Of a DNA stretch of 64,000 bases, positions 11,458-24,241 are shown in pieces. The translations under genes were made by a program, and so were the position numbers. Under the pieces are notes generated by a model. It was given only the letters and a program-made list of their open reading frames with translations, did not search any database and was not told the DNA's origin. Source of the stretch: Lindgomyces ingoldianus. Lineage: Eukaryota; Ascomycota; Dothideomycetes; Pleosporales; Lindgomycetaceae. Where the stretch lies: contig NW_022985178.1 in NCBI RefSeq assembly GCF_010093535.1, forward strand, positions 152,505 through 216,504, read 5' to 3'. The number at the start of each line of letters is the position of its first letter. Within the stretch, counting starts at the first letter, position 1.

Positions 11458-12862
11458 TCAGCTCTCCAACGATATTTGGAGGTGCTGAAATTTCGCATTC
11501 GCGGGCCATTGCTTTGCCCCTGCTTGCGCCAGTCTCCTTGCATCGTCCACAAGCCCTCCTTGTTGAAGTTTCTCTACCAGTTCCACAACGACATCACCGC
11601 CCGACCCCTTCCTTCCCTCCTCCAGAATGCGAGAGTATTTTCGAAGACTGGAAGCCAGAACCTTTCGCAGCGCTGGTTCGTCTATCTGCTCGGCCGTTCG
11701 GAGGAGGGGAAGGATCTGTCGTATGGCCGACTCCGATAGATGGGCCTTGTGTTTCGAGTCGCGCTCCGCAGTGGCACTGAGTAGCTCCAGCGAGTCGCGT
11801 AACGCAGGAGGGAATTCAGGTGATTCTAGGTGTAAACCAAACAGCTGCATTCGGAATTGGCAGATAATCGTGTGAATTGCGTTCGGAGCGTTCTCCTGGA
11901 GGAAGTCGAGGACATGTCGGAGGATGTGCTGGATGCAGGGTAGCTGGTTGAATTCGGCGAACATGTCGAAGAAGTGCTCCGCAAGTTCAGGCCCGCCTTG
12001 GAGCTGCTTCATGGCGCTGTCAAAAACCGCAATTGGGATCGCTCCGGTCAGAACTGGCGCAGAGGCAAGATTCTGTAGCGCAACTTCGTCATCTCCGTCC
12101 AGTTTCCCTAAACTTGGGTTCACGTCCTCTCCAGTGATTTCTGGAAGAGCGATCGTGTCCGCGCCAAAATCATCCCCCATCTCTTCCTTCTTGCGATCAA
12201 CGTCTAGTCCGAGAATCTTTCTCCGCCCCACGATTTTGCCAATGTACAGCGTCTCCAGCTTTGCGTACTCCACCCAGAGGCTTTCCGAAGATTTGCAGAA
12301 TCGTAGTCCCCGCTGCATGTAACTCCGCGCATTCGTAATATCGGCTTGCGTATCCATGAAATACTTGGCAGCATGTATCCAGAGGTTGGGTTTGGTGGGG
12401 TGGAGTCGGACTACCGCTGTGAAAATTTCATTGAGCTTCTTATAGGCCTTTTCCCTTCGCGCAAAGTCGATATATTGCATCCAAAGCCCAAGGTCGCCCG
12501 AGAACTTCCTAGTCGCACGGTTGTATAAGAAAAATATCGTCTTCTGCCCGCTCCCCACAGACCTCACGCCTAACCTCTTGATCCGCTTTCTGCGGAGTGC
12601 CTCGACGTTCTTTTCGAAGTCGATGTATCGTACATAGTCGGATGGGTGTGAGCCCCTCGCATTAATGATGTGTTCGAATTCAGATCGCTTCCTCGCTATC
12701 GAGCTGATTTCTTCCTGTGCAGATTGTGAGACGCTCACGGATTGATGAATGTGGGCAGGACAGTTGACTGACCTTGGTGAATATCTTCTTGCGTTCAAGC
12801 TCGTTGAGCCCTTCTACAGACTGCTCGAGGTAGAATCGGGCCTTGTCGCTCGGGCCGGCCAT
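11458..12862 (-). CDS. UTP6: U3 snoRNP-associated protein Utp6
   Basis: Two exons, 12862-12773 and 12714-11458, give 448 aa, close to the 440 aa of yeast Utp6. The start MAGPSDKARFYLEQSVEGL is the family N-terminus, where a helix leads into ELERKKIFTK|EEISSIARKRSEFE across the 58-nt intron. HAT-type (half-a-TPR) helical repeats follow, with the usual aromatic spacing (DYVRYIDFE, DLGLWMQYIDFARREKAYKK, NLWIHAAKYF, SLWVEYAKLE). Utp6 is part of the UTP-B subcomplex of the small-subunit processome and helps U3 snoRNA-guided processing of 18S pre-rRNA in the nucleolus. The gene shares a 259-bp divergent promoter with CWH43. Confidence 0.93.
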
Positions 12863-13121
12863 GGTGTACTTCTCGAAATCAAAGGTGAACTGTGGAGAAG
12901 GCAGAGTCCCACATGCCGACCCATGGAGATATAATTTCGTGCCAAGATTTTGTTTTTGCCAAGATCCGCGGCTCGGCAACGGTTCCGTGTTGTATCCAAT
13001 CCAATAAACATTTCAGGAGACACCGCGTCTTACTTTTGAATCCTCATTCTCTACGCTCCTTTTACACTCTTTACCCCTTGGACGGGGGTTTCTTGTTGAT
13101 ACTCCCTTCAATCTCCTCATC
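12863..13121. promoter_or_regulatory. compact divergent promoter, UTP6 (-) and CWH43 (+)
   Basis: 259 bp separate the two divergent start codons, so both core promoters and leaders must fit here. The CWH43 side is pyrimidine-rich just before its ATG. No clear TATA box is seen. Confidence 0.55.
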
Positions 13122-16100
13122 ATGGCGCCAAAATTCAAAGACGGAGACGTCGTTGCGACGGTAATGACCTCCGAGCTCCTGCCCAGTGATTCTGTCCTCA
13201 CAGGTGTCTAGGTTAATGGGAGGTGGATATCATGGTCTCATACAATTGTGGCTTACTGTGAGTCATGAGCCTCCTTCACTAACAATGATAATTAACAGAT
13301 CCACAGGCGCGTTCCTTGGAGCCCTCATTGTCGGCCTGTAATACTATCCCCCCAACAGAGTCATTGAATCTCTCTGAATCTGTCCAGGTCCCTGCATTAC
13401 CACAAAATCGTTCAAAATGAGTTCTATGTCAGTTATTTCTATTTCACACTAGGATATACTCTATCATACCAACAATGCATAGGGCTACCCGCAAGAGTGG
13501 TTTCCGTCTGTTTCTTCCACAATCGGCGACCGCTATCCAGAACGTTCCGTATTTATGCTCTTCATTGCAATTACATCTGGTATGGATCGTATGGAATAGG
13601 TCATATCTGCCCACTAAGCACAATACTAGGTCCTCGATTCGCATTAGTTACTCTATGGTACATCTTAACACGGAGACCGAACTCTACCCTACCAAAGTTC
13701 GTTGCTGGCGTTGGCATATTCCGGACGCTGACTTGCGGAGGATGGACATATGTTACGTCTACTGATGACCATGACTGGCACGACATCTTCATGATTTCCT
13801 ACTTGGTCGCTACGCTTCCCTGGACTCTGGGATGCTTGGCCCTGAGCCCAAGAAATCCGACGGCCTTGAAGTATAGGAAGATATTTGCTGGATCTTTCTT
13901 CGGTACTCTTGTACCATTGATCTATTTCTTCATCCAACACAAAGTGCACCGAGTAGCTGGAGGTAGGACGTGGCTCTTCGCTCATATCCGCGCCGAGTTT
14001 ATGCTAACATATTATAGCCTACACCATCTACTCTTTCTTTGAATGGTCACTTGTACTCCTAGATGTAGCTTTTGATGCCGTCACAGCCATAGAGTTTGCA
14101 AACTTCGAAATTGTTGTAAAGGATCTCCGAGGCATCACTCGCGGGTATGTTACATGGCTCCCGAAGTAGATAGACCAACGATCGCCGAGAATGCAAATGG
14201 TTTACGACGATGTTCTGATCATCTTGTCACCTTCTAGTGCGGGCAACAAAGCCGTCTCCGGCGCCGTGCTGGAAAAGCAGTACGTGTCTAAGCCCAATTT
14301 TTTGATACATTATCCTAACATGTGCGCAGAAAGGACAGAGAGGTCGGTCAGGTCTTTGCTGGCGGGTTCTCCTGGCCTAGACTTCTCGACGCTGCAGCCG
14401 ATGTTTACAATGGGGTGAGCTCCTTTCAGCCTTTTCTTTTTTGAGAGAGAGAGAGAAAACTTCGCTAACTTTATTAGTTTGCATTTTGGTCTATGCTGAC
14501 CTCTCTCGGCTTGCTTGTGTGGTGTAAGTATTTCAGTTCGATTTATAGTCAGCATGTACTGATGATGCAGACTTCCCTCTGTGGCACATGGGGATTTCTG
14601 GCTACGAGGTTATGGTCATGTGTACCGTATCGCCGTTCCTCCTCGGTATCAAATCTCTTCGCTTCCTCATCATCCGTCAAATTCGGATATGCCATTTACT
14701 GTCCCTCTCTGGATTCCTCTCGTTCCTCACCAAATCTCCAGAAAACCGGCTCTTCTCCGCTGGGTTCGGTGTATGGATGGCATGCCTGTCCTGGGCCGCG
14801 ACCTTCTACGCAGAGCGATCTCAACCACACCGACTGGAGGCTCGAATTTCGGCGTTCTGTCTAGGCTTACTCGCTTCTAGCATCGCGAAGTTCGCTTTCT
14901 GGACGAACAACCCTGTCTGGCCGATTATGCATGGACCGAATGGCGGATGGAACAAGCTTGGTCTTGCTTTGGCTATCTTGGCTATCTTGAGATCAACTCG
15001 GTCAACTGTTAGCTCTGGCGCTGATATCCCAGCTCCCGGCCCTACCAAAGGGTCTCCAACTCTTGCCGGACTAGGACTTGCTGGTCTCTTCTTCGCCATG
15101 CATTCTCTCCTCTCGGATTCCAGCACGATGATCCTCTGGGTATGGGAGGGTTACCCTGTTCGTGGCCCATTGGCCGTTCCACACGGCGCCTGGACCTTGA
15201 TTGCAATGGGGCTCGGTCTCACGATTGGCTTATTCGCTCCAAATCTTGCCAAGGGATGGGCATTCTTCGGAATTGGGTCCATCGGAGCAGCAATTCTCAC
15301 CACCTCCAGTCATTGGTTTGGTTACTATGGTGCTCTCTCTCTGGCGGTCTATGTCATGGCTATTGCACCACCATTTATATCCAACGCCGCGCGACACTCT
15401 CCTGCTCAAACGTTCGGCCTTGGCTTCCTCATCTACAATATCCTCGTGCTTGCACATGTCTGGGTTGTCGCGTATGCGTTCGTCCCCGGTGGACCCCTCA
15501 TGCGAGAACACACCGATTGGGTTATGACTGCCATGATGCTATTCATTGGCTGTGGTGTCTTCTCCGCTACAGCCCAAACCTCTTCCCCGGCCATCCAAAA
15601 ATACAAGGGCAAGCCAAATCCCGCTGCTGGCAAGCAGCGCTCCTATTATCTCTATGTCTTACTAGGTCTCGAGCTAATCGCCGTCGCAATCGCTTACCTC
15701 CGCTTCCCAAGCTATAACTATAGGCCATACCACCCGGAGGAGAGGTCCGTCACAGCCGGTATCTGGACCATCCACTTCTCCCTCGACAATGACATGTGGA
15801 GCTCCGAACACCGCATGCGCGACGTAATCAAGGAACTCGAAATCGACGTCATCGGGCTCCTCGAGAGCGATCTTCAGCGCATCATCATGGGCAATCGCGA
15901 CACGACCCAGTTCCTCGCCGAGGACCTAGGCATGTACGTAGATTTCGGACCAGGCCCGAACAAGCACACTTGGGGCTCAGCTTTACTTTCCAAATTCCCG
16001 ATTGTGAATTCAACACATCATCTCTTGCCCTCGCCGGTTGGTGAACTAGCACCTGCGATTCATGCTACCCTGGATATGTATGGGAAGCTTGTGGATGTTT

Positions 16101-16595
16101 TTGTGTTTCATTCCGGTCAGGAAGAAGACCCCGAAGATCGAAGACTGCAGAGCGAGTATTTGGCAAAGTTGATGAGGGAGACGCCCCGTCCAGCAATTTT
16201 GCTGTCATATTTGGTTACCAAGCCGTTGGAGGGTAATTACAACACATATGTGGGTGAGAAGAGCGGAATGCGTGATATCGATCCAAGTGATTGGGATAGA
16301 TGGTGCGAGTATATTTTGTACAAGGGATTGAAGAGGACAGGATATGCGAGGGTGAGCAGGAGTACGATTACGGATACCGAGATCCAGGTAAGCCATGCCA
16401 CCCTTATTATATGTAGCCAATGCTAATATTTGAGGGTAGGTTGGGAAATTCGTCGTCGATCAACCCGAGGGTGGAAACGAAATCATTCCCGAAGATCACG
16501 TGCCTCCAGGTCTGAGATTCCCGGCGCTGTTTAGAGGAGAGGGAGTTAGAGGGCATGCGTATCATGTTTTCAATGAGCCTAGGTACTATGCGTGA
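13122..16595 (+). CDS. CWH43: Cwh43, GPI-anchor lipid remodelling protein
   Basis: Twelve exons: 13122-13160, 13212-13257, 13307-13337, 13388-13427, 13483-13579, 13630-13962, 14018-14144, 14238-14279, 14330-14414, 14478-14523, 14571-16387, 16440-16595. All phases agree, giving 952 aa (yeast Cwh43 is 953). The N-terminal part (to about 230) is the Frag1/DRAM/Sfk1 region, with [20 protein letters not shown] and DRYPERS. A long polytopic middle follows (about 280-670). The C-terminal ~260 residues form the endonuclease/exonuclease/phosphatase-like domain ([33 protein letters not shown]). The usual SDH of that superfamily reads TDTE here. Yeast Cwh43 swaps diacylglycerol for ceramide on GPI anchors in the ER. 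Exon size is very uneven: ten small exons, then one of 1.8 kb. Confidence 0.94.
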
Positions 16596-17131
16596 GTGGG
16601 GCTGAATCAGGTATAAAAGAGAATGAAATCCGTATTCGACACAGATATGTTTTGGTAGAGTAGGTAGGAGTAATGCGACGGTATTGTGGATATAATACGG
16701 ATCACGTGCTAACGGCTTAACTAACGCCGACCCACTTATGGCTGGTTACTCTGTATGCAACTGTCTCTTCTTCTTCGCAAAATCCTTCCGTCTGTGTCCG
16801 ACCCCAGATCCCAATCACAGACTAGCTACAATATCGTTTCTTTGTTCCTTCAGTATCCAAAAAATATGGGTGTTCCTCCCGAGGCGGTTCTACTTTTCCG
16901 CATCGAGATGGAGAAGCGGAGATAATGCAGGGAGAGGTTTTCCCCCCGAATTCCGATTTTGGAGCTAGATTTTAAGCATAGGAGATATATATTTGGGTAT
17001 TGGGTCAGCTCAAATAATCGCTGGGGATATTTTGAAGAGCTGGTAATATTTGTTGCGAAGCCTGCTGCTGGACATTTCTGCCGAAGCTTTGCTACCTCCA
17101 CGGTCTAGCATACTTTCGACTTTACGCTGAA
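16596..17131. other. intergenic, CWH43 3' end to SDR promoter
   Basis: Holds the CWH43 3' untranslated region and the SDR promoter. A short ORF at 16738-16968 has no recognisable features. Confidence 0.4.
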
Positions 17132-18331
17132 ATGGCTGAGAATAAGGTTGCTCTGATAACGGGTGGAGGTGAGATGCCTTTTCTTGGTCTGTGACTTTGG
17201 TGTGGTTGTGTTCTCGTTTCTTACTTTGTTTTTGCTGCTATAGCATCTGGATAAGTGTCGGAGATGGAAAAGGTGAAGGCATGCTTTCTTTCAGTTATTT
17301 GTCCTTTCTTGAGAGTCATTGAGCTTTGGGTCGACATCTGTCTTGGATCCTTCCTTAATCGATAACTCCTCTCTCTGAGTTGCCCTCTATTCTATAGACA
17401 ATACTAGACATGCCCTATCACGCCCCTCTCTTTTATACCTAATCCACTCCAAAATGTCCATTCCCCAACCTATCCAGCATGCATCCACAGACACTAACTC
17501 CCGACCACAGCCTCTGGCATGGGCCTCGCGGTAGCCCAAAAGCTCACCAGCCTCGGGGGCTGGACAATCCACATCCTAGACCTGCACCTCGAACGCGGAA
17601 CCTCCGCCGCCAGTTCCCTAGGCTCGGACGCTCAGTTCCACCAAACGAACGTCACAGACTACGAAAACTTACTCTCCGTCTTCCAAACCATCTACTCACA
17701 AACCTCTCGTCTGGACTTCGTTTTCGCCAACGCCGGCATTGCAGAACACGCGAACTTCTTCTCGCCGCAGACGGACCCGCCACCACCACCTAAAGGATTG
17801 GAACCGATTGTTGATATTAACTTAAAGAGCGTGGTAACGACATGTTACCTCGCGCTCCACTACATGCGTAAATCCCCGAAATCCCTAGATAAGAGTCTCG
17901 TCATCACGGCGTCTTGCGGGGGATTATATCCCTCATACTACTCCCCCATCTACACCGCCACCAAACACGCCGTTGTGGGACTCATGCGATCAATCGCACC
18001 GTACTTCTTCTCCAATGCGGGGATCCGCGTCAACGCGATCTGTCCTGGTACCGTGCGGACAAATCTCTTATCACCGAAAGAGTGGGAGAATTTCCCCGAC
18101 AAGTATTTTACGCCAGTGGAGAAGATTGCGGAGACGGTGGCGATGTTGGTGGAGGGGCAGGATGGGGAGAAAGGGGAGAGTCAGGGGGTGCTGAGGGGGA
18201 AGGCGGTGGAGGTGAGTGGAAGAATGCATTACTATAGGGAGCCAGTGGAGTTTTGTGATGGAGGCATGAGGGCCGTTATGGGAGCGACGGATATTGAGGT
18301 TTTGGAGAATGCACAGCAATGGGGGAGTTAG
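17132..18331 (+). CDS. short-chain dehydrogenase/reductase (SDR)
   Basis: Two exons, 17132-17168 and 17511-18331, give 285 aa. The first exon encodes only 12 residues, and the junction completes the dinucleotide-binding motif TGGASGMG (residues 10-17). Further SDR landmarks are NAG at 86-88, catalytic Ser147 (ITASCGG), Tyr160 and Lys164 (YTATK), then NAICPGTVRT after the active site. A Pro-rich loop (DPPPPPKG) sits after the NAG motif. The best family fit is the 15-hydroxyprostaglandin-dehydrogenase-like branch of classical SDRs, which oxidises or reduces an alcohol/ketone with NAD(P); the substrate cannot be told. The 342-bp intron is much longer than others in this window, so it may hide an unrecognised small exon. 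Confidence 0.88.
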
Positions 18332-21300
18332 AGTGTGTGGGGATGTGTGAGGATGTGTAGGGAAGTCAACATTGGTGGATAGGATGTGGGTGAATGGGGA
18401 TGGAGAAATTAGAGATGAGCAGGATTCGTGAAGTAAGGATTCGTGGTATATCCTCCATTACCGTGCAGTATGTAGATTATCATAAGCTAATAACATGGCA
18501 GTTAACAATTGACTGTAAGGTTCTATAGTTGTTAAAGCTGAGAAATTTGAAGTAGAAAATCCATTTCGGATGAATTTTGATCTCCACCTGATAGTATGTG
18601 GCGGATTGGGTGTCTGGGAAGAGAGCAAGACTCAAAAGCAAACATTGTGAGCATACAACGATGGCTGATACAGTAGTGTTTGCATTCAGACGAAATGCCG
18701 AATTGGCATTATTCCCTGTTCCGCAAGTAAGCCGCTATAGAGAGCCTGTCAGCATGCCTATAGACAGGTATTGGACAGTGGAGTAGCACAAGGACGAAAT
18801 AGATGAAGAAGGATCTGGCCCACATTTCTGTTCTAGTTTGCGGCATTCAGAATTGGAAAGAGATATTGCAACTGAATGGGACAGGGAATCGGCTCCCATT
18901 TGTCCAGACTCCAGGACAGTGGAACCCGTCTTTGCATGCAAGATGTTGGGTGGCTTTCCGACTGGACTTAGACCCCACAATGAATTTTAGAGGGGAAGCC
19001 GATAACAATTTCTTGTCTTATTCGCTCTGTTGTACGCACATGTTGGTTGTCGCATGTGGGGTCTGGGGTCGGATCCGGTAATTTCTGTACTCGTGACGTC
19101 GCGTATGCGAACTGTGTACCGGTTCGAGGAATCTCACGATGCGAGGCTGTGCTGCGACAGGATCGCTACGAAGCGACCCCAAAGTACTCCATCTTGACTT
19201 CGTATCGCTACTCCGAGTCCGGCTCGTATTACGCTGAAGAATCTTATCCAAACAGAGGGCAGATGATGCGAATATGAATAATGATGGCGAGGTTGCCGAG
19301 TTTCGTTGACGTCAGCAGTCCACAATGAGGCTCTTCTTTCCCCATATTGTTGATCGCCTCGTACTTTAACTTGAATTGAGGAACTCCGCATGGCAGGGAT
19401 TTTTTTTTAAGCTTCTCGTCTTCGCTCCGTCTTACCGTAGGCCATAGCTCCTCATCCACCGCGTCGTGCCACATTCTTACTATCATCCAGGTCGTGCCGT
19501 CATGGCCGAGCGCAAGCGGGACCAGAATTGTTATCTGCCACGTGTTGGAAGAGGGCTAAAATCGGGGTCATCGGACGTTTCGCCCAGAAGGATCCAGAGC
19601 CTCCAATTGATTGCCATGTCTGGAGATGTCGGGGCTTGGAGGATGAAGGATTGCTTCGCCGCATGCAGCATGTTGGAAAGAACGTTGAGGTTCCAGGTGC
19701 TTGGGCGCTGCCCTGCCTGCCATGCAGCTCAATGCACCTTGGCAGCGGCATGGTAACGGTCCGTGAAGAAGGATTCGAACATTTCTAGAAGCGTGGCCTC
19801 AATCTGGGTCGGAGTCCGGTTGCGTCCGAATATTGCTCGTGCGAGAAGTGGTTATTGTGGCGAAGGCGTTTCGAGCTGTTCTTGGATCGAACGAGCGAGC
19901 GATATCTTTGCATCCCAGCTGCTCGAAATGAAACAGATGTTGTTGGCAGCGCACAGGATCGCGAGATAATGATGTTTACGAGAGCCGGCATGGGTGTGAG
20001 TAGCGACGATTGCTGAATCTAACGTTTTACGCTCAGACTCGCTTGCCCTATAGCCGTTTCAGATTGTTGAATCTGCCTTGCGCTAAGGCACGGCTAGCCG
20101 CTGTGGCTATGGTGGCGCGGGATGTATTGGCCGTCGCTCAGAAGTGTTTCAGATCGGGGTGCGGAATTCGTGCGTACTAACATTGATAGTTATCCGCTTC
20201 AACAACATATTTTCATATAGGTAGTAGAACTAGCGAGGACTTATGCGTAGCAAAAAGATGAATGATACTAATTAGAAATTTAGCGCTACCTTTCTGTTCT
20301 TAGGCATGTTTCAGCTTGTGCATCGAAAGCTCCTCTTCCCAAGCGTGAGATGCTCCATTTCCCCGATGAAGTACACAGCCACCTTACCTTTCATGTGTGA
20401 GGACATGTATTGTAGACTCTCACATTGGAGAAAAGGTAGTAGCGCATTGGCTCAGAGTAAGAGACCATTCTGGCAATTGGGATGGTGTTCGTTGTGTTGG
20501 AAGCTGGGGGAAACCCTTCAATGCACGGGAGCTCGAAAGCTTGTATTGAAGCCTTTGAAGTATTCCCCATCTCCTAGTATCGGATTTGGGGATATTGTTC
20601 AGGACTCTCATTATCTGATAGAGCCAGATAACTAGAAGAACGATGTTGCTTAAGATATCGTACAGCTTCCATTTTTTGGCCATGACCTCCCATTCGGTGA
20701 TGCCTCGATAGCGGCTATGACTAGCGATTGGGGATAGGATCGTGGCCATATCGTGAAGGGCATTTTCTTCTCATGGTTGCTCGAATGGGCGATATATCGT
20801 AACGGTTTCGGGCAATGTGGGTATCGTGAGCTGGAGAGACGTCTTCCTGCTGCATTGTTCCATAAGGCCTTTGACGGCGTGACTTCCATCTATGGATGAG
20901 TGTATTTCAGTGGAGGTAGCTATGCCCAACAAACTTCAACAACCCGAAGTATTCTACGAAGTCCCGAGCCACTTCTTCGACTGGTTATCCGCCAGTCTCC
21001 GTTTGACATGGGAGAGTACGAGAATGTACGCAACTAGAGTGAGCGGTCGGCGGCGCGTGGTAAGTTGACACGATGTTCGTCCTGATACTCCACCATCTTT
21101 CTGAAGAGTGTTAATTTTCTTACCATCCCCATAGATCGTAAACAAGCCCAATTTGAAGAACCCGATTCTATCTCTGCGTCATGAACGGCGTGATAAAGCG
21201 CTCGCAAAAGCATTCCACTGAAACCAATGTAGGACCCTGATGAAAAGCATTAATATCGTCCGGTGGCAGACTTGAACGAAAATGACCCGCGCAAAAAGCT

Positions 21301-23349
21301 AGCGCTCCTGCTTTCTAGAGGCAACTGTATTCGGACCATATCGGATAACAAGACGAATGTGACGAAGAGGATGCTGATTAAAAAGGGTATCAGGGGGGGA
21401 AATTAAAATTCAGCGATTTGCTCTGATAGAATTCGCTCCCTTCTGCCAATGTAGCAAGCCTATGACTGCACTGTCACGACTGATCGGAGGCTGGAAGTAA
21501 AGACTGAGGCAGTGTCTGTACCTTCATCATGGTCAGCCTAGTGTAATGACACACAACCCACAGGTTCTCCTCTTCTAGAGTATTTGTCAATGTCGCGTCT
21601 GGATATCTGGCAACGACAGGGAGCATATCGGCGCAGTGTTACTGTTCAGGAACTTCTCAAGAAGGGTTCCTGTTGGGTGGCGGCCTTCTATGCGGCTGTT
21701 GGCTGTGTTTCCCTTGAACCCAGGCATCCGGACAAAAGACCTCTTTACAGGGTCGTATACAGCAAGTCGATAGAGTTAATTTGTGAAGGACTTGACGCAT
21801 CGTTACACATAACGGCGGGAACATGGATTGCGGCTTGGCGCCACGGTCGACCGTGCACAGCGGTGGAAAGCTTCGTTCTCCTCCTTAATCTCCATGACCA
21901 GCAGTCAACGGCTCCGCGCGTATGTGGATGGAGGTTGACAGGTCGAACAATGTCAACAGTCCACCGCCTTGAAACGCCTCTGACTCAGAAATTAAGTGAT
22001 CAGAGCAGGGCTTCGCTCTCGGTTTTCGGTCCCGTCATTACTAATTATACATCCGGTTCAACTTCGCCCGACTCTCTTTGGCCCCAACCACATCAACGAA
22101 CGAACGACAACCGGCTACACACTGCCGGACTATGAGCTAAAGTGCAGCACTCGACCGGCGTTGGCACAACCCAAGAGTAAGCCAACCCGCACACCGACTA
22201 CATACTGCCATGCTGCGATCGACCGTCCCATCATTTGCCATGCTCCTTCTAACTTGCGCTGGAGAACCGCCCATGCCCTCCCGCGTCTGATGTCGTCTTA
22301 CGACACGCACGGGCGGTCTCGACAAAGCAAGCTCGCTCTCATGCCTGCATCTCGATGTTACCATCTCGGAGATATTGCGATTCAATGTTTCGAGATTTGC
22401 GGTCTTCTAGAAACCTTCCTAGACCGATGCGCTGCAGTCCGTTGCACACGGGCACTACAGGAGGTGCATGGCTGCAACGCTGATCCTTCGCAAGAAAATT
22501 GCAGTTTTGCTGGCAGCAGCCCTAGCGGCATGCCCTGGTCGGCCCCTTCGGAGGGCAAAGCTAGAGCGAGAGTTTGGTATGTACCACTATGGTGGTACTA
22601 GGAAGCTTCACGATTACAGGGATCAATCAGAGCGGGCTATCAGGCCCAAGGCTCACTTGAGCGCCCACCGCAATTGTGTAGAATTATGCACCAGTAGCGC
22701 CAGCCGAGGGCAGCATCTATGGGGTGATATCAAAACGGCAAGCCAAAGCAGCTCAAACATTAGCCAGCGCTACCAATTCGAACTCCCCTCTTTTTCTGGA
22801 TTTTATTTATCAGGTTAGCTTGCCTGAGTGAGATGCTTCTCACTTCTGAGAATATCATAAGCATCTATTCAGTCTGCGCCCTGGATCAACTGACGGTCCA
22901 TTGGACTGCACTTTGACCTACTCTGCACTTCACTTCAGTTTCTAAGTTGGTCGCTTTAAGGCCCAACTCACGGGCCAATCACCTGTGTCAAGGACTGCGA
23001 GACATAACAACTCCGCCACTGCCCGCCACGTAGGTTTTCCACAGACCTCCAGCCTTATTCTGCGGCGACAAACCCTAGAGCTCTTGAACTAAAGTTGTAC
23101 ATCCCGGACCTACAGCCCTACTTTAGCTCTAGCCCTCTACGGCCTGGGCCTGATCTTAAAACCCGGCCGTTTTCGCCTTTTACTCGAGCATCCCACTCGA
23201 GCGCACTGGCCTTCTTTCGCACGATATACGAGCCTCATACCCCTCAATAAAGACTTCATCTGATCTCGAAGATTGGCGCTTCTCGATAATTCCGGTCCCG
23301 CACTCTGCATTCTCCCGCTCTTGGCTCCTTGGAGTCGCACATACCCACC
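18332..23349. other. 5-kb gene-poor stretch
   Basis: No ORF here carries a motif I recognise or joins by convincing splice signals to another. The longest (21584-22135, + strand, and 21996-22601, + strand) overlap in different frames and have mixed, non-protein-like composition. Composition is ordinary, not AT-rich, so this is not strong RIP. The last several hundred bases are probably the long leader and promoter of the C2H2 gene at 23350. Confidence 0.45.
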
Positions 23350-24241
23350 ATGACAAACTTCTTCTCCCCTGAAGCTGAATTGGCTCTCATGGGCCAGGAC
23401 GATGGCCTCGGGCATTTGTTTCCTTCCAGCAGCTGTCAATCACCGCCGAGCATCATGTATTCACCACCACTTCATCAAATGACGCATCGACCACCAGTCA
23501 GTCAACAAGGACTCGCCCAAATTTACCCGCAACCACACGACTACAGGCCGATGGTGAATTCACCATATCCACCGCAGTCATTTTGGCCTTCTCATCCTTC
23601 ACCCATTCCTCAAACACACGTCTCCTACTCGACTTATCCTCCCCTGACAGGAATGAGCTCTTCACAGACTCTACTACCGGATTCAACACTACTTCCTCAG
23701 CCGTTAGGGGCAACCAGGCCATCAAGATCACATTCAGCATCATCTTCAGGAGGCCTGGGTATTCCATCAAATGGAGCAGCCGACCACTCTCCTCCCCCAC
23801 TTTCTCGATCTCTCTCCCCGAGCTCGCCAGACCTTCGAGTCTACGGCTATCCCAACAAGAACGGTACTTGGAGCTGTGCCTACCCTGGGTGTACTTCCCG
23901 GGCAGTCTTCACGCGGGGCTGTGACCTGAGGAAACACCACAAAAGGCACACCAAATCTTTCTTCTGTCGTCACGAAGGCTGCCCACAGGCGACGGGAGGA
24001 GGTTTTTCTAGCAAGAAAGACCTCGCAAGACATGAAGCAAAGCACAATCCAGGCGTGCTTTGTGACTGGGAGGGTTGCGATAGAGTTTTCAGCCGAGTAG
24101 ACAATATGGTAAGAGCCTTCTATGCCTAAGGCGTTCAACAGGAAGTAAATCTAATGCATTGTATAGAGAGACCATGTAAAAAGAATACATCTAAAAACAT
24201 CTCGCTCCGGGTCTGGCTCAAAAGCTGGAAGTGCATCATGA
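23350..24241 (+). CDS. C2H2 zinc-finger protein, three fingers
   Basis: Two exons, 23350-24108 and 24167-24241, give 277 aa. Residues 1-165 are Pro/Ser/Tyr-rich and disordered (many PP, SP and YP pairs). Three tandem C2H2 fingers follow. Finger 1 starts at Cys176/Cys181 and ends at His200. Finger 2 runs from about Cys206 to His232. Finger 3 has Cys238/Cys243 in exon 1 and His256/His261 (RDHVKRIH) in exon 2. The 58-nt intron thus cuts finger 3, and reading through it stops within a few codons, losing both histidines. The protein ends 16 residues after the last His in a Ser/Gly/Lys tail. It is probably a nuclear DNA-binding regulator; no target can be inferred. The start has a good context (ACCATGA). 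Confidence 0.88.

Noticed and set aside
22581..22598. 18-bp hairpin GTACCAC-tatg-GTGGTAC
   Set aside because: Seven-base stems of this kind are expected by chance in 64 kb.
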